DNA of 39,299 nt from M55B177 sp034722275 (GCA_034722275.1 JAYENW010000013.1:1-39299), one strand, 5' to 3'; numbered from the stretch's first letter, positions 14,210-23,103 are shown. Translations and numbers: made by a program. The notes: generated by a model from the letters alone, not told the origin.

Positions 14210-16375
14210 ATGGAAGCGGATCAATTTCTAGAAAAGGTCAAAGAATATTTGCCTGATGATGTGAATCTGGTAAAAAAGGCTTATGAATTTGCTGCCAAAG
14301 CACACCAGGGGCAAACGCGCAAATCGGGGCATCCATATTTAGAACACCCTTTGCATACGGCAATGGTATTAGCTGACCTGAAACTCGATGCCAATACCTT
14401 AGCTGCCGCTTTGTTACATGATGTCTCTGAGGATTGTGATATAGCATTGCAGGAGATTGAAGCCGAGTTCAATCCTCGCATAGCCAAGTTAGTTGATGGT
14501 GTTACCAAGCTGAGCAGGATCACGACCCAAGCTGAGAAAGAGGGAGCAAAGTCAAAGCTGCAGGCGGAAAACCTGCGCAAGATGCTCCTGGCTACAACTG
14601 AAGACCTGCGAGTCCTGTTAATTAAATTAGCTGACAGATTAGATAATATGCGTACCCTGGGGGCCTTATCATTGAATAAGCGCCGTGCTATTGCCCAGGA
14701 GACATTGGAAATATATGCTCCTCTGGCACACCGTCTGGGAATATGGAAGGTAAAGTGGCAGTTAGAGGATTTGGCTTTTCGTTATCTGGAGCCACAAGAG
14801 TATCATCGCGTCGCCAGATTAGTAGCTGGGAAGCGGACGGAGAGGGAAAGATTTGTAGATGAGGTCAGTCAAATATTGAGCCAGGAATTAGATGGGGCTG
14901 GCGTAAAGGCGGTGGTTTCTGGCCGTCCCAAGCATATTTTTAGCATCTATCAAAAGGTGAGGAAATATTCCATAGAGGGGAAGGATTTCAGCGATATCCA
15001 TGACTTACTTGCCCTCCGTGTGATGACACAAACTGTCTCGGATTGTTATAAGGCGTTGGGAGTGATCCATGCTCTTTGGCATCCGATAATTGAAGAGTTT
15101 GACGATTTTATTGCCAATCCTAAGGATAACGGCTACAGGTCTCTGCACACCACGGTGATGTATAAGGCGACTACGCCGCTGGAGATACAAATTAGGACCT
15201 ATGAAATGCATCGAGTCGCCAAATATGGCGTGGCGGCACACTGGCGTTACAAAGAAGGGAAAGCAGATGCTTCTTTTGATAAGGAGTTAAGCTGGATGTA
15301 CTGGCTCGGTGATGGGAAAGAGGAATTGGATGGTGAGGAGTTTCTGGAATCTGTCAAAAGCGATGTACTTTCGGGCAGAGTGTTTGTATATACTCCTAGG
15401 GGGGAGATAAAAGAATTGCCCAAAGGCGCTACCCCTCTGGATTTTGCTTTTAGAATTCACACCAATTTGGGCTACAGATGTATCGGTGCCAAGGTTAATG
15501 GAAAGTTAGAGCCTTTGAGCCATGTTCTTAAAAATGGTGATATCGTAGAGATTATAGCTAGTAAGGATAACAAAGGCCCCAGTCTGGACTGGCTTAATGC
15601 GGAACTTGGCTATACTAAGACCTCTCATGCCCGCGCCAAAGTGCGGCAATGGTTCAAGAAGCAAGAGCGCAGCCAAGGCATAGCATCTGGCAGGCAAATT
15701 TGGGACAAAGAACTTAAGCGCTTGGGCATGACAGCGACCAATATTGATAAAGTAGCATCCTTGTTTGGCTATAGCGATCAAGATGATTTTTTGCTTGCTC
15801 TGGGTTGCGGCACTCTAAGCATTTCTCAAGTAGCCATTAAATTAAGCACGGATCTTGAATCCTCCGAAGAGCTGGTTAGAATTACACCCCCTGCGAGGAT
15901 TAGTCCTGTGAGCGTTAAAGTTATGGGGGTGGGTGGTTTGCTTACCCGTCTGGCAAGTTGTTGTCATCCCTTGCCCGGAGATGAGATTATAGGCTATATT
16001 ACTCAAGGTCGGGGCATCACGGTTCATCGTAAGAACTGCCTCAATATCATTAACGAAGTAGAAAAGGAGAGGTTAATCCCGGTAGAGTGGGGTGATGTGG
16101 GGCAAGTTTATGCAGTCACAGTTCAAGTCGATGCCTGGGACAGGGTTGGATTGGTACGGGACATTAGTGCTATTATAGCAGGAGAAGGAGTAAACCTTAT
16201 CGGGGTAAATATGATTCCTCATGAGGAAGATAATTTAACCTCCCTGTATCTCACTTTGGAAGTGAAGAGCACGGCTCAATTAGCCAGAATAATATCTAAA
16301 GCTTATTCTGTTTGGAATGTAATAAGTGTTCAAAGGAAAGGAGAGGTAGATGCCAAGCAAGAAATCAACGGGTAA
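14210..16375 (+). CDS. rel: Bifunctional (p)ppGpp synthetase/hydrolase (RelA/SpoT family)
   Basis: A 721-residue stringent-response enzyme. The hydrolase HD domain holds His46/His50 in LEHPLH and HD at 70-71 with ED at 74-75 (LLHDVSED), so hydrolysis should be active. The synthetase domain includes PKHIFSIYQKVRKY, a GKD loop of the bifunctional type and GYRSLHTTVMY. The TGS domain begins VFVYTPRGEIKELPKGATPLDFAF. A zinc-finger-like segment (SCCHPLPGD with a later C) and a C-terminal ACT domain follow. It overlaps rpsT by 26 bases and heads a run with rpsT and lexA. Confidence 0.96.
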   Translation: MEADQFLEKVKEYLPDDVNLVKKAYEFAAKAHQGQTRKSGHPYLEHPLHTAMVLADLKLDANTLAAALLHDVSEDCDIALQEIEAEFNPRIAKLVDGVTKLSRITTQAEKEGAKSKLQAENLRKMLLATTEDLRVLLIKLADRLDNMRTLGALSLNKRRAIAQETLEIYAPLAHRLGIWKVKWQLEDLAFRYLEPQEYHRVARLVAGKRTERERFVDEVSQILSQELDGAGVKAVVSGRPKHIFSIYQKVRKYSIEGKDFSDIHDLLALRVMTQTVSDCYKALGVIHALWHPIIEEFDDFIANPKDNGYRSLHTTVMYKATTPLEIQIRTYEMHRVAKYGVAAHWRYKEGKADASFDKELSWMYWLGDGKEELDGEEFLESVKSDVLSGRVFVYTPRGEIKELPKGATPLDFAFRIHTNLGYRCIGAKVNGKLEPLSHVLKNGDIVEIIASKDNKGPSLDWLNAELGYTKTSHARAKVRQWFKKQERSQGIASGRQIWDKELKRLGMTATNIDKVASLFGYSDQDDFLLALGCGTLSISQVAIKLSTDLESSEELVRITPPARISPVSVKVMGVGGLLTRLASCCHPLPGDEIIGYITQGRGITVHRKNCLNIINEVEKERLIPVEWGDVGQVYAVTVQVDAWDRVGLVRDISAIIAGEGVNLIGVNMIPHEEDNLTSLYLTLEVKSTAQLARIISKAYSVWNVISVQRKGEVDAKQEING

Positions 16376-16646
16376 AGCTGCGCGACAAGCAGAGCGGAAA
16401 CGGTTGCACAATCGTGCCGTAAAAAGCAGTAGCAAGACGCGTATAGCTGTAGCGAAAAAGGAAATTGATGCCCAGAGTAGCTCGGCGCCTGAAAAGGCGA
16501 GAGAAGCTGTAAGCAGCATAGATAAAGCGGCAAATAAAGGCATTTTCCATCGCAATAAAGCTGCTAGGCTTAAATCTCGATTGACGAAAAAAATGAACGT
16601 TCTCACTGCCAGCATAACGAAACAATCCCAGGGAAACGGAGGCTAG
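16350..16646 (+). CDS. rpsT: Small ribosomal subunit protein S20
   Basis: A 98-residue, highly basic helical protein that binds 16S rRNA. It opens MPSKKSTGKAARQAERKR, and RNRA-like HNRAVKSSSKTR and SSIDKAANKGIFHRNKAARLKSRL match the S20 pattern closely. AAGGAGAGG precedes the ATG. The start lies inside the end of rel in another frame, so S20 synthesis may be coupled to Rel translation. Confidence 0.93.
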   Translation: MPSKKSTGKAARQAERKRLHNRAVKSSSKTRIAVAKKEIDAQSSSAPEKAREAVSSIDKAANKGIFHRNKAARLKSRLTKKMNVLTASITKQSQGNGG

Positions 16647-16652
16647 TATTTC

Positions 16653-17288
16653 TTGGCTACTAAGTTGCTTTCCCCAAAGCAGGAGAACATGATTAACTTT
16701 ATCACTGAGTTTTTACAGGATAAAGGTTATCCTCCCAGCATCAGAGACATCGCGGTCGGATGTGGTATAAGTTCTACCTCGGTAGTGGCGTATAATCTGA
16801 ATAAGATAGAGCAAGCGGGGTATATTCATCGGCACAGCGATATATCCCGAGGGCTAAAGTTTTTAAATAGAGACGGAGAGCTAGTCAGTGTTCCTATTGT
16901 AGGAGAGATAGCCGCTGGCAAACCCATCCCCGTACCGGCTTCTGAGTCCAGGGATACCATTCCCGTGGCGAAAGTAGAAGTGAGTCGGGACTTGATCTCG
17001 GGTAAAGATAAGGTTTACGCCTTGCGTGTCAAAAGCGACTCCATGCTGGATGCTTTGATAGGGGAAGAGGATGTGGTTCTCATGGAAGATACCGATAGGG
17101 CTGAGAATGGTGATATGGCGGCAGTATGGCTTAAGAGGGAACAGAAAATCACGCTCAAGAAGTTTTATGTCGAAGCGGACTTTGTTCGCCTACAGCCAGC
17201 AAACAACCAGATAAAGCCCATTTACACCGCTCTGAATAATGTTGAAATTCAGGGGAGAGTGCTTGCTGTAATCAGGCGTATGGCGTAA
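16653..17288 (+). CDS. lexA: LexA repressor (SOS regulator)
   Basis: A 211-residue repressor of DNA-damage genes that cleaves itself when RecA is activated. The N-terminal winged helix (about 1-70) includes GYPPSIRDIAVGCGISSTSVV. The cleavage bond is Ala88-Gly89 (EIAAGKPIP). The catalytic Ser is 130 (KSDSM) and the Lys is 169 (ITLKKFY). It starts at TTG, with an ACGGAGG site upstream, seven bases after rpsT. No convincing SOS box was found close to it. In a Rel-S20-LexA operon, expression may follow growth or stress state. Confidence 0.94.
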   Translation: MATKLLSPKQENMINFITEFLQDKGYPPSIRDIAVGCGISSTSVVAYNLNKIEQAGYIHRHSDISRGLKFLNRDGELVSVPIVGEIAAGKPIPVPASESRDTIPVAKVEVSRDLISGKDKVYALRVKSDSMLDALIGEEDVVLMEDTDRAENGDMAAVWLKREQKITLKKFYVEADFVRLQPANNQIKPIYTALNNVEIQGRVLAVIRRMA

Positions 17289-17319
17289 AGTAAATACAGC
17301 GGTGTTGGTATTTAAGTAA

Positions 17320-17883
17320 ATGGAGATGTTGTCGCAATTCCAGACGATAGGGAGTGCCCTCTTTACTCAGGGTTTGGCAACTTCTTGCAGTGGTAATCTC
17401 AGTGTCAGGCTTGGGGACCATCTTCTTATCACGCGCAGAGGCAGTATGTTGGGCTGCATTAAAGAGGGAGATTTAGTAGAAACTTACATTGACCACAATG
17501 ACCAAGCGACGCCATGGGCTTCAAGAGAGTTAGCGGTTCATCGCTCTATCTATCAGAATACCTCAACATTGGCAGTAGTTCACGCGCACCCATCTTATGC
17601 TGTTGCTCTATCCTTCGTGGAAAAGGAAATCATGCCTTGCGATCCTGAAGGCAAATTGGTTTTGCCCAAAGTGCCAATCCTGGGCATAGACCAAGAAGTA
17701 AAAGTGGGATGTTTTATTGAGGAAATAGCTGAGGCATTAAAGCAGGTTAAGTTGGTTATGGTGCGTGGTCACGGAAGCTTCGCAGCGGGTCAGCTACTAG
17801 AGGAAGCTTATTATTATACTAGTGTCCTGGAACATAGTTGCCGCCTTTGCTACATGCTCAAGGTATTAGGAGTAAAGGTTTAG
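17320..17883 (+). CDS. Class II aldolase/adducin-family protein
   Basis: A 187-residue zinc aldolase-like protein of the FucA/AraD type. It has TSCSGNLSVRLGD near the N terminus, the probable catalytic Glu in SRELAVHRSIY, zinc ligands in HAHPSYAV and a further His in RGHGSFAAG. Family members act on sugar phosphates or on methylthioribulose phosphate. The short length and context do not identify the substrate. It follows lexA by 31 bases and converges on ilvE. Confidence 0.88.
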   Translation: MEMLSQFQTIGSALFTQGLATSCSGNLSVRLGDHLLITRRGSMLGCIKEGDLVETYIDHNDQATPWASRELAVHRSIYQNTSTLAVVHAHPSYAVALSFVEKEIMPCDPEGKLVLPKVPILGIDQEVKVGCFIEEIAEALKQVKLVMVRGHGSFAAGQLLEEAYYYTSVLEHSCRLCYMLKVLGVKV

Positions 17884-17909
17884 CACGGCTCTCACAGATT
17901 TAGAGGATT

Positions 17910-18821
17910 CTAAGACAGGAAAGTGTACCAATCGGGATACTTGGGATTTTTCCCGTGTATCACCTCGCTGAAGATTTTTTGTAGCTCCCCAGTCACAGGG
18001 CCAATTTCACCTGTACCTACAGGGCGATGGTCAATTTCTATCACCGGTGCCATATGAGCTGCGGTGCCGGTTAAAAAACATTCATCAGCCAGGTAAAGTT
18101 CACTGCGGTCTATCTGTCTTTCCGCAGTCTCTATGTTGAACTCATTTTGGGACAGTTTTATCACTGCGTCCCTGGTTATTCCTAGGAGAATATTGTCGGA
18201 GGTTGAAGGGGTGATGAGTTTTCCTTTACTGACAATGAAGATGTTCTCGCCACTGCCTTCAGCTACATGTCCATCGTAGCTGAGCAATATTGCCTCATCA
18301 AAGCCATTTTCCCAGGCTTCAGTTTTGGCTAGGGCACTGTTGACATAGATACCGCAAATCTTGCCCCTTGCTGGAATCATGGTGTCATCAACGCGTCGCC
18401 AGGATGAAGTGCAGCAGCGAATAGCTGCGCTACCAAGGTAAGGAGGAAGGGCGATTGCGATGATGAGAAAATCGTCTTCTAAATCGTGGAGGCGAACTCC
18501 CACAGTTTCCGAACTCTTATAGGCTAAAGGGCGAATATAGATATCCTCCCTATAACCGCTTCTTCTGACAAGCTCTACCGTCAACTGGCACATTTCCTCA
18601 ACTGAGTAAGGAAGCTTGATTTTGAGGAGACGGCAACCATCGAGCAGCCTTCTATAGTGGTCGGCAAGGCGGAAGAGGCAAAATCTCTCTTCTGCACTGT
18701 CCCAGTTGCCACGGATACCATCAAAGCAGGCGGTACCATAATGGAAGGCATGGGTTAAAATCCCGATTTTAGCTTCAGACAAAGGCATAAATTGCTTATG
18801 GAAAAAGGCATAAGGTGGCAT
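17910..18821 (-). CDS. ilvE: Branched-chain amino acid aminotransferase
   Basis: A 303-residue fold-type IV PLP enzyme for the last step of valine, leucine and isoleucine synthesis. It shows HAFHYGTACFDGIRGNW and the PLP Lys in RGKICGIYVNSALAKTEA. DEAILLSYDGHVAEGSGENIF and LLGITRDAVI complete the family pattern. A good AAGGAGAG precedes the ATG. It is the last gene of the minus-strand pyrF-dinB-ilvE set. A related class IV aminotransferase specificity is possible but less likely. Confidence 0.93.
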   Translation of the reverse strand: MPPYAFFHKQFMPLSEAKIGILTHAFHYGTACFDGIRGNWDSAEERFCLFRLADHYRRLLDGCRLLKIKLPYSVEEMCQLTVELVRRSGYREDIYIRPLAYKSSETVGVRLHDLEDDFLIIAIALPPYLGSAAIRCCTSSWRRVDDTMIPARGKICGIYVNSALAKTEAWENGFDEAILLSYDGHVAEGSGENIFIVSKGKLITPSTSDNILLGITRDAVIKLSQNEFNIETAERQIDRSELYLADECFLTGTAAHMAPVIEIDHRPVGTGEIGPVTGELQKIFSEVIHGKNPKYPDWYTFLS

Positions 18822-18903
18822 AATCTCTCTCCTTAATTGTATTTGTAAAAACGGATTATACCCTTGCTGGGGACCGCGGGCAAGTATCTGGCTGAGACAG
18901 TTA

Positions 18904-20052
18904 CTATCCGACCAGCTTTATTGCCTGTGAGCCGTATTTCTGCCGAATTCGATCTAAGGCTTTATCCAGTCGCACCAGTCTCTCTGTTTCGGAGTCGAAG
19001 AGAGGGAGTTGCCTCTCTTGGCTAACTAACTTCGACGCCCTGATGCCTATGAGACGGAGCGGGGTTCTTCTTTGTCTCAAGGCTGCATCCAGTAATTCCG
19101 AGGCTTTTGTGAAAATGACCTCATTGGCGTTGCTGGCCTCTCTTAAACTAACCTGTCGGGTGATTGTTTTGAAATCGGCATATCGTAGCTTTATGGCCAC
19201 GCATTCTGCTCTTTTATCCTGGCGGCGCAGTTCTTGGCCGACTTCCTGGCATAAACGACGCAGGTTGGCCTCCAGAAAATGGCGCTCTGAAGTGTCTCTG
19301 GCAAAGGTGATCTGCTGGCTGAAGGATTTTGGTTCTCCTGGCATTGCTACCTTCCGCTCATCGATGCCATTGGCGTGCTGATGAAGCATTACTCCAAAGC
19401 CGCCAAAGCGCCTTTTCACTGTTTCTATATGTAGGCTGGCTAACTGGCCTATGGTGTTAATACCCATTTCTTTCAGCGCTTCTCCCGTCTTCTTGCCCAC
19501 CCCGGGCAGCTTAGCTACAGGGAGGGGAATTAAGAAGGCGTGCTCTTTTCCCGGGGCTATTTCTAATAGCCCGTCGGGCTTGCAGAGGTCAGAGGCGATC
19601 TTGGCCACCACTTTACAAGTGGCGATGCCCACCGAGGCGGTAATATCAAGCTCTTTGTGTATGCGTGTTTTTATTTTAAGCGCCAGTTCCCGGGGAGAGC
19701 CATAAAGTTCCTGGTATCCGGTAACATCGAGGTAGGCTTCATCTAGCCCCAGAGGCTCGATGTCGGGGGAAAAATCAGCCAGGATCGCCATAAACTTGTT
19801 TGAGGCTTCCCGGTAGCGAAGGAAATTAGCTTGAATAAAAGTAGCCTGGGGGCAGAGACGGCGTGCCTGGGATAAAGGCGTGCCGGCATGGATGCCGCAG
19901 GGTCGTGCCTCATAGGAGGCAGAGGCTACCACACCACGCCGCCGGGGGTCTCCACCCACGATCACTGGCTTCCCCTTCAGCCTGGGGTCAATCGCTTGCT
20001 CCGCGGAAACAAAAAAGGCATCCAGGTCAATATGAAAGATACAGCGAGCCAC
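18904..20052 (-). CDS. dinB: DNA polymerase IV (Y family)
   Basis: A 382-residue translesion polymerase. The catalytic acidic motifs are HIDLDAFFVSAEQ (metal Asp) and GLDEAYLDVT. The helix-hairpin-helix segment LPGVGKKTGEALKEMGI is in the thumb, and a little-finger domain follows. The C terminus lacks an obvious long tail beyond the clamp-binding region QLPLF. It starts at GTG with no clear ribosome-binding site, 51 bases after pyrF. Polymerases of this type are often SOS genes, but no SOS box was recognised here. Confidence 0.95.
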   Translation of the reverse strand: MARCIFHIDLDAFFVSAEQAIDPRLKGKPVIVGGDPRRRGVVASASYEARPCGIHAGTPLSQARRLCPQATFIQANFLRYREASNKFMAILADFSPDIEPLGLDEAYLDVTGYQELYGSPRELALKIKTRIHKELDITASVGIATCKVVAKIASDLCKPDGLLEIAPGKEHAFLIPLPVAKLPGVGKKTGEALKEMGINTIGQLASLHIETVKRRFGGFGVMLHQHANGIDERKVAMPGEPKSFSQQITFARDTSERHFLEANLRRLCQEVGQELRRQDKRAECVAIKLRYADFKTITRQVSLREASNANEVIFTKASELLDAALRQRRTPLRLIGIRASKLVSQERQLPLFDSETERLVRLDKALDRIRQKYGSQAIKLVG

Positions 20053-20103
20053 AAATGAAATTATAGATTAGCTATGAGAAGCTGGCAATCGGAACTCCCT
20101 TCT

Positions 20104-20901
20104 CTATCTCTTCAAATGGGAATTGATCTCGTTGCGTATTTTCTCAGCCATATTCCTGGCTGCTGGGGCAAAATCCTTTCCTTTGGAGGCGTAAAGAATC
20201 TGTCGAGAAACAGCTATAATTGCCTTTTCTCCCTGGTTATCCACCCCGTATTTGACCACTGAAGGCAAATCTCCGCCCTGAGCACCGATGCCCGGGAGGA
20301 GCAAGCACATTTTGGGGCAGATGGAGCGCACTTTCTTTAATTCCTGGGGATAGGTAGCTCCCACTACGAGGCCTATATTGCCGTAGATATTCCATTCCTT
20401 GGCTTTTCGTGCCACCAGTTCATAAAGGGGAAGGCCATCGGCATCGCAGAAGTCCTGAAAGTCTCGGGCTCCCTTATTTGAGGTGCGGCACAGGATGAAT
20501 ACCCCTTTATCCCGGCATTCAATGAAGGGCTCCAGGGAATCGAAGCCAAGATAGGGGCTTACGGTGGCGGCAGTGAAACCGAAAGTGGTGAAAAGGGCTT
20601 GGGCATATGCCTTGGAAGTGTTGCCGATGTCGCCGCGCTTAGCATCACCGATTATGGGGATGCCTGAAGGTATATGTTCTATGGTCTTCTCTAGAGTGGT
20701 AAGTCCTGCGATTCCCAGAGCTTCATAAAAAGCCAAGTTGAGCTTATAGGCGCATACCAGGTCGTGTGTGGCATCGATGATGGCATGGTTGAATTTCCCG
20801 ACATTCACCTGAGGCATGAGCTCGGGGTCGGGGTCAAGACCGACGCAGAGCAAGCTTTTATTTTTTCTGCTGGAGGCAAGTAATTTATCCCTAAAATTCA
20901 T
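20104..20901 (-). CDS. pyrF: Orotidine 5'-phosphate decarboxylase
   Basis: A 265-residue enzyme for the last step of UMP synthesis. It opens NKSLLCVGLDPDPELMP and has the active-site Lys in IIGDAKRGDIGNTS. The length, the early Cys-Val-Gly-Leu-Asp strand and the late LPGIGAQGGD loop fit the longer (type 2) PyrF group. It is divergent from folC with 49 bases between starts, so the two share a control region. Confidence 0.95.
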   Translation of the reverse strand: MNFRDKLLASSRKNKSLLCVGLDPDPELMPQVNVGKFNHAIIDATHDLVCAYKLNLAFYEALGIAGLTTLEKTIEHIPSGIPIIGDAKRGDIGNTSKAYAQALFTTFGFTAATVSPYLGFDSLEPFIECRDKGVFILCRTSNKGARDFQDFCDADGLPLYELVARKAKEWNIYGNIGLVVGATYPQELKKVRSICPKMCLLLPGIGAQGGDLPSVVKYGVDNQGEKAIIAVSRQILYASKGKDFAPAARNMAEKIRNEINSHLKR

Positions 20902-20950
20902 CTCTTTGGTGCATAATATCAGAGGATTTTCAAAAATTAAAGCCAGGCTT

Positions 20951-22258
20951 ATGAATTATATTCAGGCGGAAGAATATCTTTCGAGATTCATTAATTACGA
21001 AAATATTTCCGGAATCTCCTATGCCTCTTATGATTATGATTTAGGACATATAGAAGAGTTGTTACGCCTGCTAGGTAATCCCCACCTTTCTGCCAGAACA
21101 GTGCATGTAGCAGGCACCAAGGGTAAAGGGAGCGTGGCCGCCATGATAGCTCAGGTTCTCACTTTGTCTGGCTATAGGACGGGGCTGTATACTTCCCCGC
21201 ATCTGCATAACTTAAGAGAGCGAATCAAAGTGGATAACACGTTGATTTCACAAGAGGAATTCGCCAGCTTAATGACCCGGCTCAAGCCTTACTTCAAGGC
21301 GCTAAATGGTAGAGAGCTGACTTTCTTCGAGGCGCTGACCATAGTGGCATTCGTTCACTTCAAGAAAAAGGAGGTGGATTTCCAGGTACTGGAGGTGGGT
21401 TTGGGTGGCAGGCTGGATGCCACTAATGTGGCTCAGCCGGAGGTCTGTATTATCACTCCCATCAGTCGGGAACATACTCAGGTTCTGGGCGATAGCCTGG
21501 AGAAGATAACTTATGAAAAAGCAGGCATTATCAAGCCAGGTTCTCAGGTAGTGCTTTCTCCCCAGTCAGAGGATGTGACTTCGGTGCTCTGTGATGTTTG
21601 CCGCAAGCGAGGGACGAGTTGGCTTCAGGTGGGCAAAGATGTTACCTGGCGTCGCATAAGCGCTGACCTCTCTCAGCAATCACTTGTAGTTGAAGGCAAA
21701 AGGGAGGCCTACCACCTCACCATTCCGCTTTTAGGCGATTATCAGGTTGAAAACGCAGCCACTGCAGTGGCTGCTCTCGAGGTTCTCATCTCCAGAGGCG
21801 TTGCTATCTCGAGTGAAGACATTATCCAGGGGCTGGCTCAAGTCAAATGGCCGGGGCGATTCCAAATTATAAGACACCGTCCCGTCATATTGCTTGACGG
21901 CGCGCATAATGTGGCATCTGTGAAAAGGCTGGTCGAGAATATTAAATCATATTTTGGCACTGAGCCAACCTTCCTTATTTTCGGGGTTTCTGTTGATAAA
22001 GACATACCTGGCATGGTAAGGAAGCTGCTTTCCCTCTCTCCAAGGGTTATTGTTACGCGCTCTTCACATCCGCGCGCAGCCTCTCCTTCAGCGGTGACGG
22101 TTGAGTTTAATAAACTGGGGCTCAGGCCAGATACAGCCCAGAATGTATCTCAGGCACTGCGGCAAGCTTTATCTCTGGCTGGCGAGCGTGACCTCATCTG
22201 TGTCACAGGCTCCTTATTTGTCGTGGCTGAAGCGCTGGATTATTTTTCTAAAGATTGA
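20951..22258 (+). CDS. folC: Folylpolyglutamate synthase/dihydrofolate synthase
   Basis: A 435-residue Mur-ligase-like enzyme that adds glutamate to folates. It has the P-loop VAGTKGKGSVAAMI, the following LYTSPHLHNLRERI, FEALTIVAF, LEVGLGGRLDATNV, ITPISREHTQVLG and the C-terminal LLDGAHN. The frame is open upstream into pyrF, but the ATG at 20951 places the start at the usual NYIQAEEYL region. Its last 19 bases overlap the end of the convergent SWIM gene. Confidence 0.95.
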   Translation: MNYIQAEEYLSRFINYENISGISYASYDYDLGHIEELLRLLGNPHLSARTVHVAGTKGKGSVAAMIAQVLTLSGYRTGLYTSPHLHNLRERIKVDNTLISQEEFASLMTRLKPYFKALNGRELTFFEALTIVAFVHFKKKEVDFQVLEVGLGGRLDATNVAQPEVCIITPISREHTQVLGDSLEKITYEKAGIIKPGSQVVLSPQSEDVTSVLCDVCRKRGTSWLQVGKDVTWRRISADLSQQSLVVEGKREAYHLTIPLLGDYQVENAATAVAALEVLISRGVAISSEDIIQGLAQVKWPGRFQIIRHRPVILLDGAHNVASVKRLVENIKSYFGTEPTFLIFGVSVDKDIPGMVRKLLSLSPRVIVTRSSHPRAASPSAVTVEFNKLGLRPDTAQNVSQALRQALSLAGERDLICVTGSLFVVAEALDYFSKD

Positions 22259-22512
22259 TTCGTTATAGGAGAGGCGAGAGCTTCTTTGGGCAACATCTTG
22301 CCCAGTATCTGCTGTAATGCCATAACGTGGCTGCACGTTTCCCATTGGGAGAAAAAATGGCAGGTGCAGTACCATTTCCCGTTGGAGTAGCTTATTTTAT
22401 GGTCGTCGTTTTTCCCATGGAAAATGGCTGTGAAACCTGAGAAGGTGATACGTTCTGGCTCTTGGGCATACCTCTTAGCTTTTTCGATCTTCCCGATAAG
22501 GCTGGACCTCAT
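22240..22512 (-). CDS. Small SWIM zinc-finger protein
   Basis: A 90-residue protein with one SWIM-type zinc finger: Cys49-x-Cys51 (WYCTCHFF), then Cys60-x-His62 (ETCSHV). A short beta region (ITFSGFTAIF, HKISYSNGKWYC) precedes it. SWIM domains bind DNA or proteins and usually sit in larger proteins such as helicases; a free-standing copy this small is less common. GGGAGGGG lies before the ATG. It probably follows the excisionase-like HTH gene in one minus-strand unit, 111 bases downstream of it. Function unknown. Confidence 0.8.
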   Translation of the reverse strand: MRSSLIGKIEKAKRYAQEPERITFSGFTAIFHGKNDDHKISYSNGKWYCTCHFFSQWETCSHVMALQQILGKMLPKEALASPITNQSLEK

Positions 22513-22623
22513 TAAAACCCCTCCCTTTTTTCAATGTCGTTAACTACAGTATACAACAACGCTCGGGCAAAATCTATTAAGCTGACTTTTTATGGTGAAG
22601 TTTGGTTGACGTAGTTCGATCTG

Positions 22624-22821
22624 CTACGATTTGTGATTATTGCCGTTGATGAAGCTGTCAACATCCTCCCATTTAAACCTGCGGTCACGCCTGGTGCCCA
22701 GGTGATAAACACGAAGCAGCCCTTTATTTGCCCACTGTCTCACGGTGTTGGGATGTACATGTAACAGATGAGCGACTTCTGGTGTGGTCAGCATTGCTGG
22801 GCTGCTCAATTTCGTTTTCAT
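22624..22821 (-). CDS. Excisionase-like (MerR-related) helix-turn-helix protein
   Basis: A 65-residue DNA-binding protein. LTTPEVAHLLHVHPNTVRQWANKGLLRVYHLGTRRDRRFKWEDVDSFI is, in order, a helix-turn-helix, a wing and a short final helix, as in the HTH_17/excisionase group. There is no effector domain. It is divergent from the tldD operon and lies next to repeats that could be its binding sites. No integrase is visible, so a regulatory role seems likelier than excision. Confidence 0.8.
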   Translation of the reverse strand: MKTKLSSPAMLTTPEVAHLLHVHPNTVRQWANKGLLRVYHLGTRRDRRFKWEDVDSFINGNNHKS

Positions 22822-22849
22822 ACTACTTTCACCTTATTTATCTTTACTA

Positions 22850-22864
22850 AACCTTGTTTAGGTT
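22850..22864. promoter_or_regulatory. Inverted repeat just upstream of the excisionase-like gene
   Basis: AACCT (22850-22854) and AGGTT (22860-22864) around TGTTT, about 30 bases before the start codon of the small HTH gene on the minus strand. It could be an autoregulatory site. The arms are short, so confidence is low. Confidence 0.3.
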
Positions 22865-22881
22865 AAATTAAATTCCATTCC

Positions 22882-22946
22882 TTGTCTATCACCTAAAAGT
22901 CATGGAGAAAAGTTGGTGGGTATTGTCTATCACCCAAAAGTCTTGG
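22882..22946 (+). repeat. Two near-identical 24-base direct repeats
   Basis: Copies at 22882-22905 and 22923-22946 share 22 of 24 bases. The core is TTGTCTATCACC followed by a variable base, AAAAGTC, a variable base and TGG. Start-to-start spacing is 41 bases, close to four helical turns, so bound proteins would face the same side. They lie 50-115 bases upstream of the probable tldD promoter. Confidence 0.6.
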
Positions 22947-22997
22947 CAGAAGGGACTTTTCCCCTTGAGAAATGGAAGCGCGGAGGAGAGAAAATGA

Positions 22998-23033
22998 TTG
23001 ACATGAGTACAGAGGTAGTAAAATAGTACTATT
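22998..23033 (+). promoter_or_regulatory. Probable tldD-operon promoter with an operator-like palindrome
   Basis: A perfect -35 TTGACA (22998-23003) is followed 15 bases later by TAAAAT (23019-23024). The 12-bp palindrome AATAGTACTATT (23022-23033) overlaps the -10 and the expected start point. A ten-codon open frame with GGAGGAGAG ahead (ATG at 22994, stop at 23024-23026) overlaps the promoter itself and is probably chance. The transcript leader to tldD at 23104 would be about 70 bases. Confidence 0.45.
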
Positions 23034-23103
23034 CCCTTTTATGCCTGATCTAACTCGTTTTTCCAGGCTGGGCAAGATAACTGCCAGATGTTGAGGCTTA
23101 ATT

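Noticed and set aside
16595..16602. GAACGTTC, similar to half-sites of Gram-positive SOS boxes, upstream of lexA
   Set aside because: The known box needs four bases between GAAC and GTTC. Here there are none, and the site lies within rpsT.
22610..22628. CGTAG/CTACG hairpin at the end of the excisionase-like gene
   Set aside because: Only five base pairs and no T run on the transcribed strand, so it is not a convincing terminator.
22994..23026. Ten-codon open frame with a GGAGGAGAG site upstream of tldD
   Set aside because: It overlaps the probable -35 and -10 of the tldD promoter, so it would not be on that transcript.
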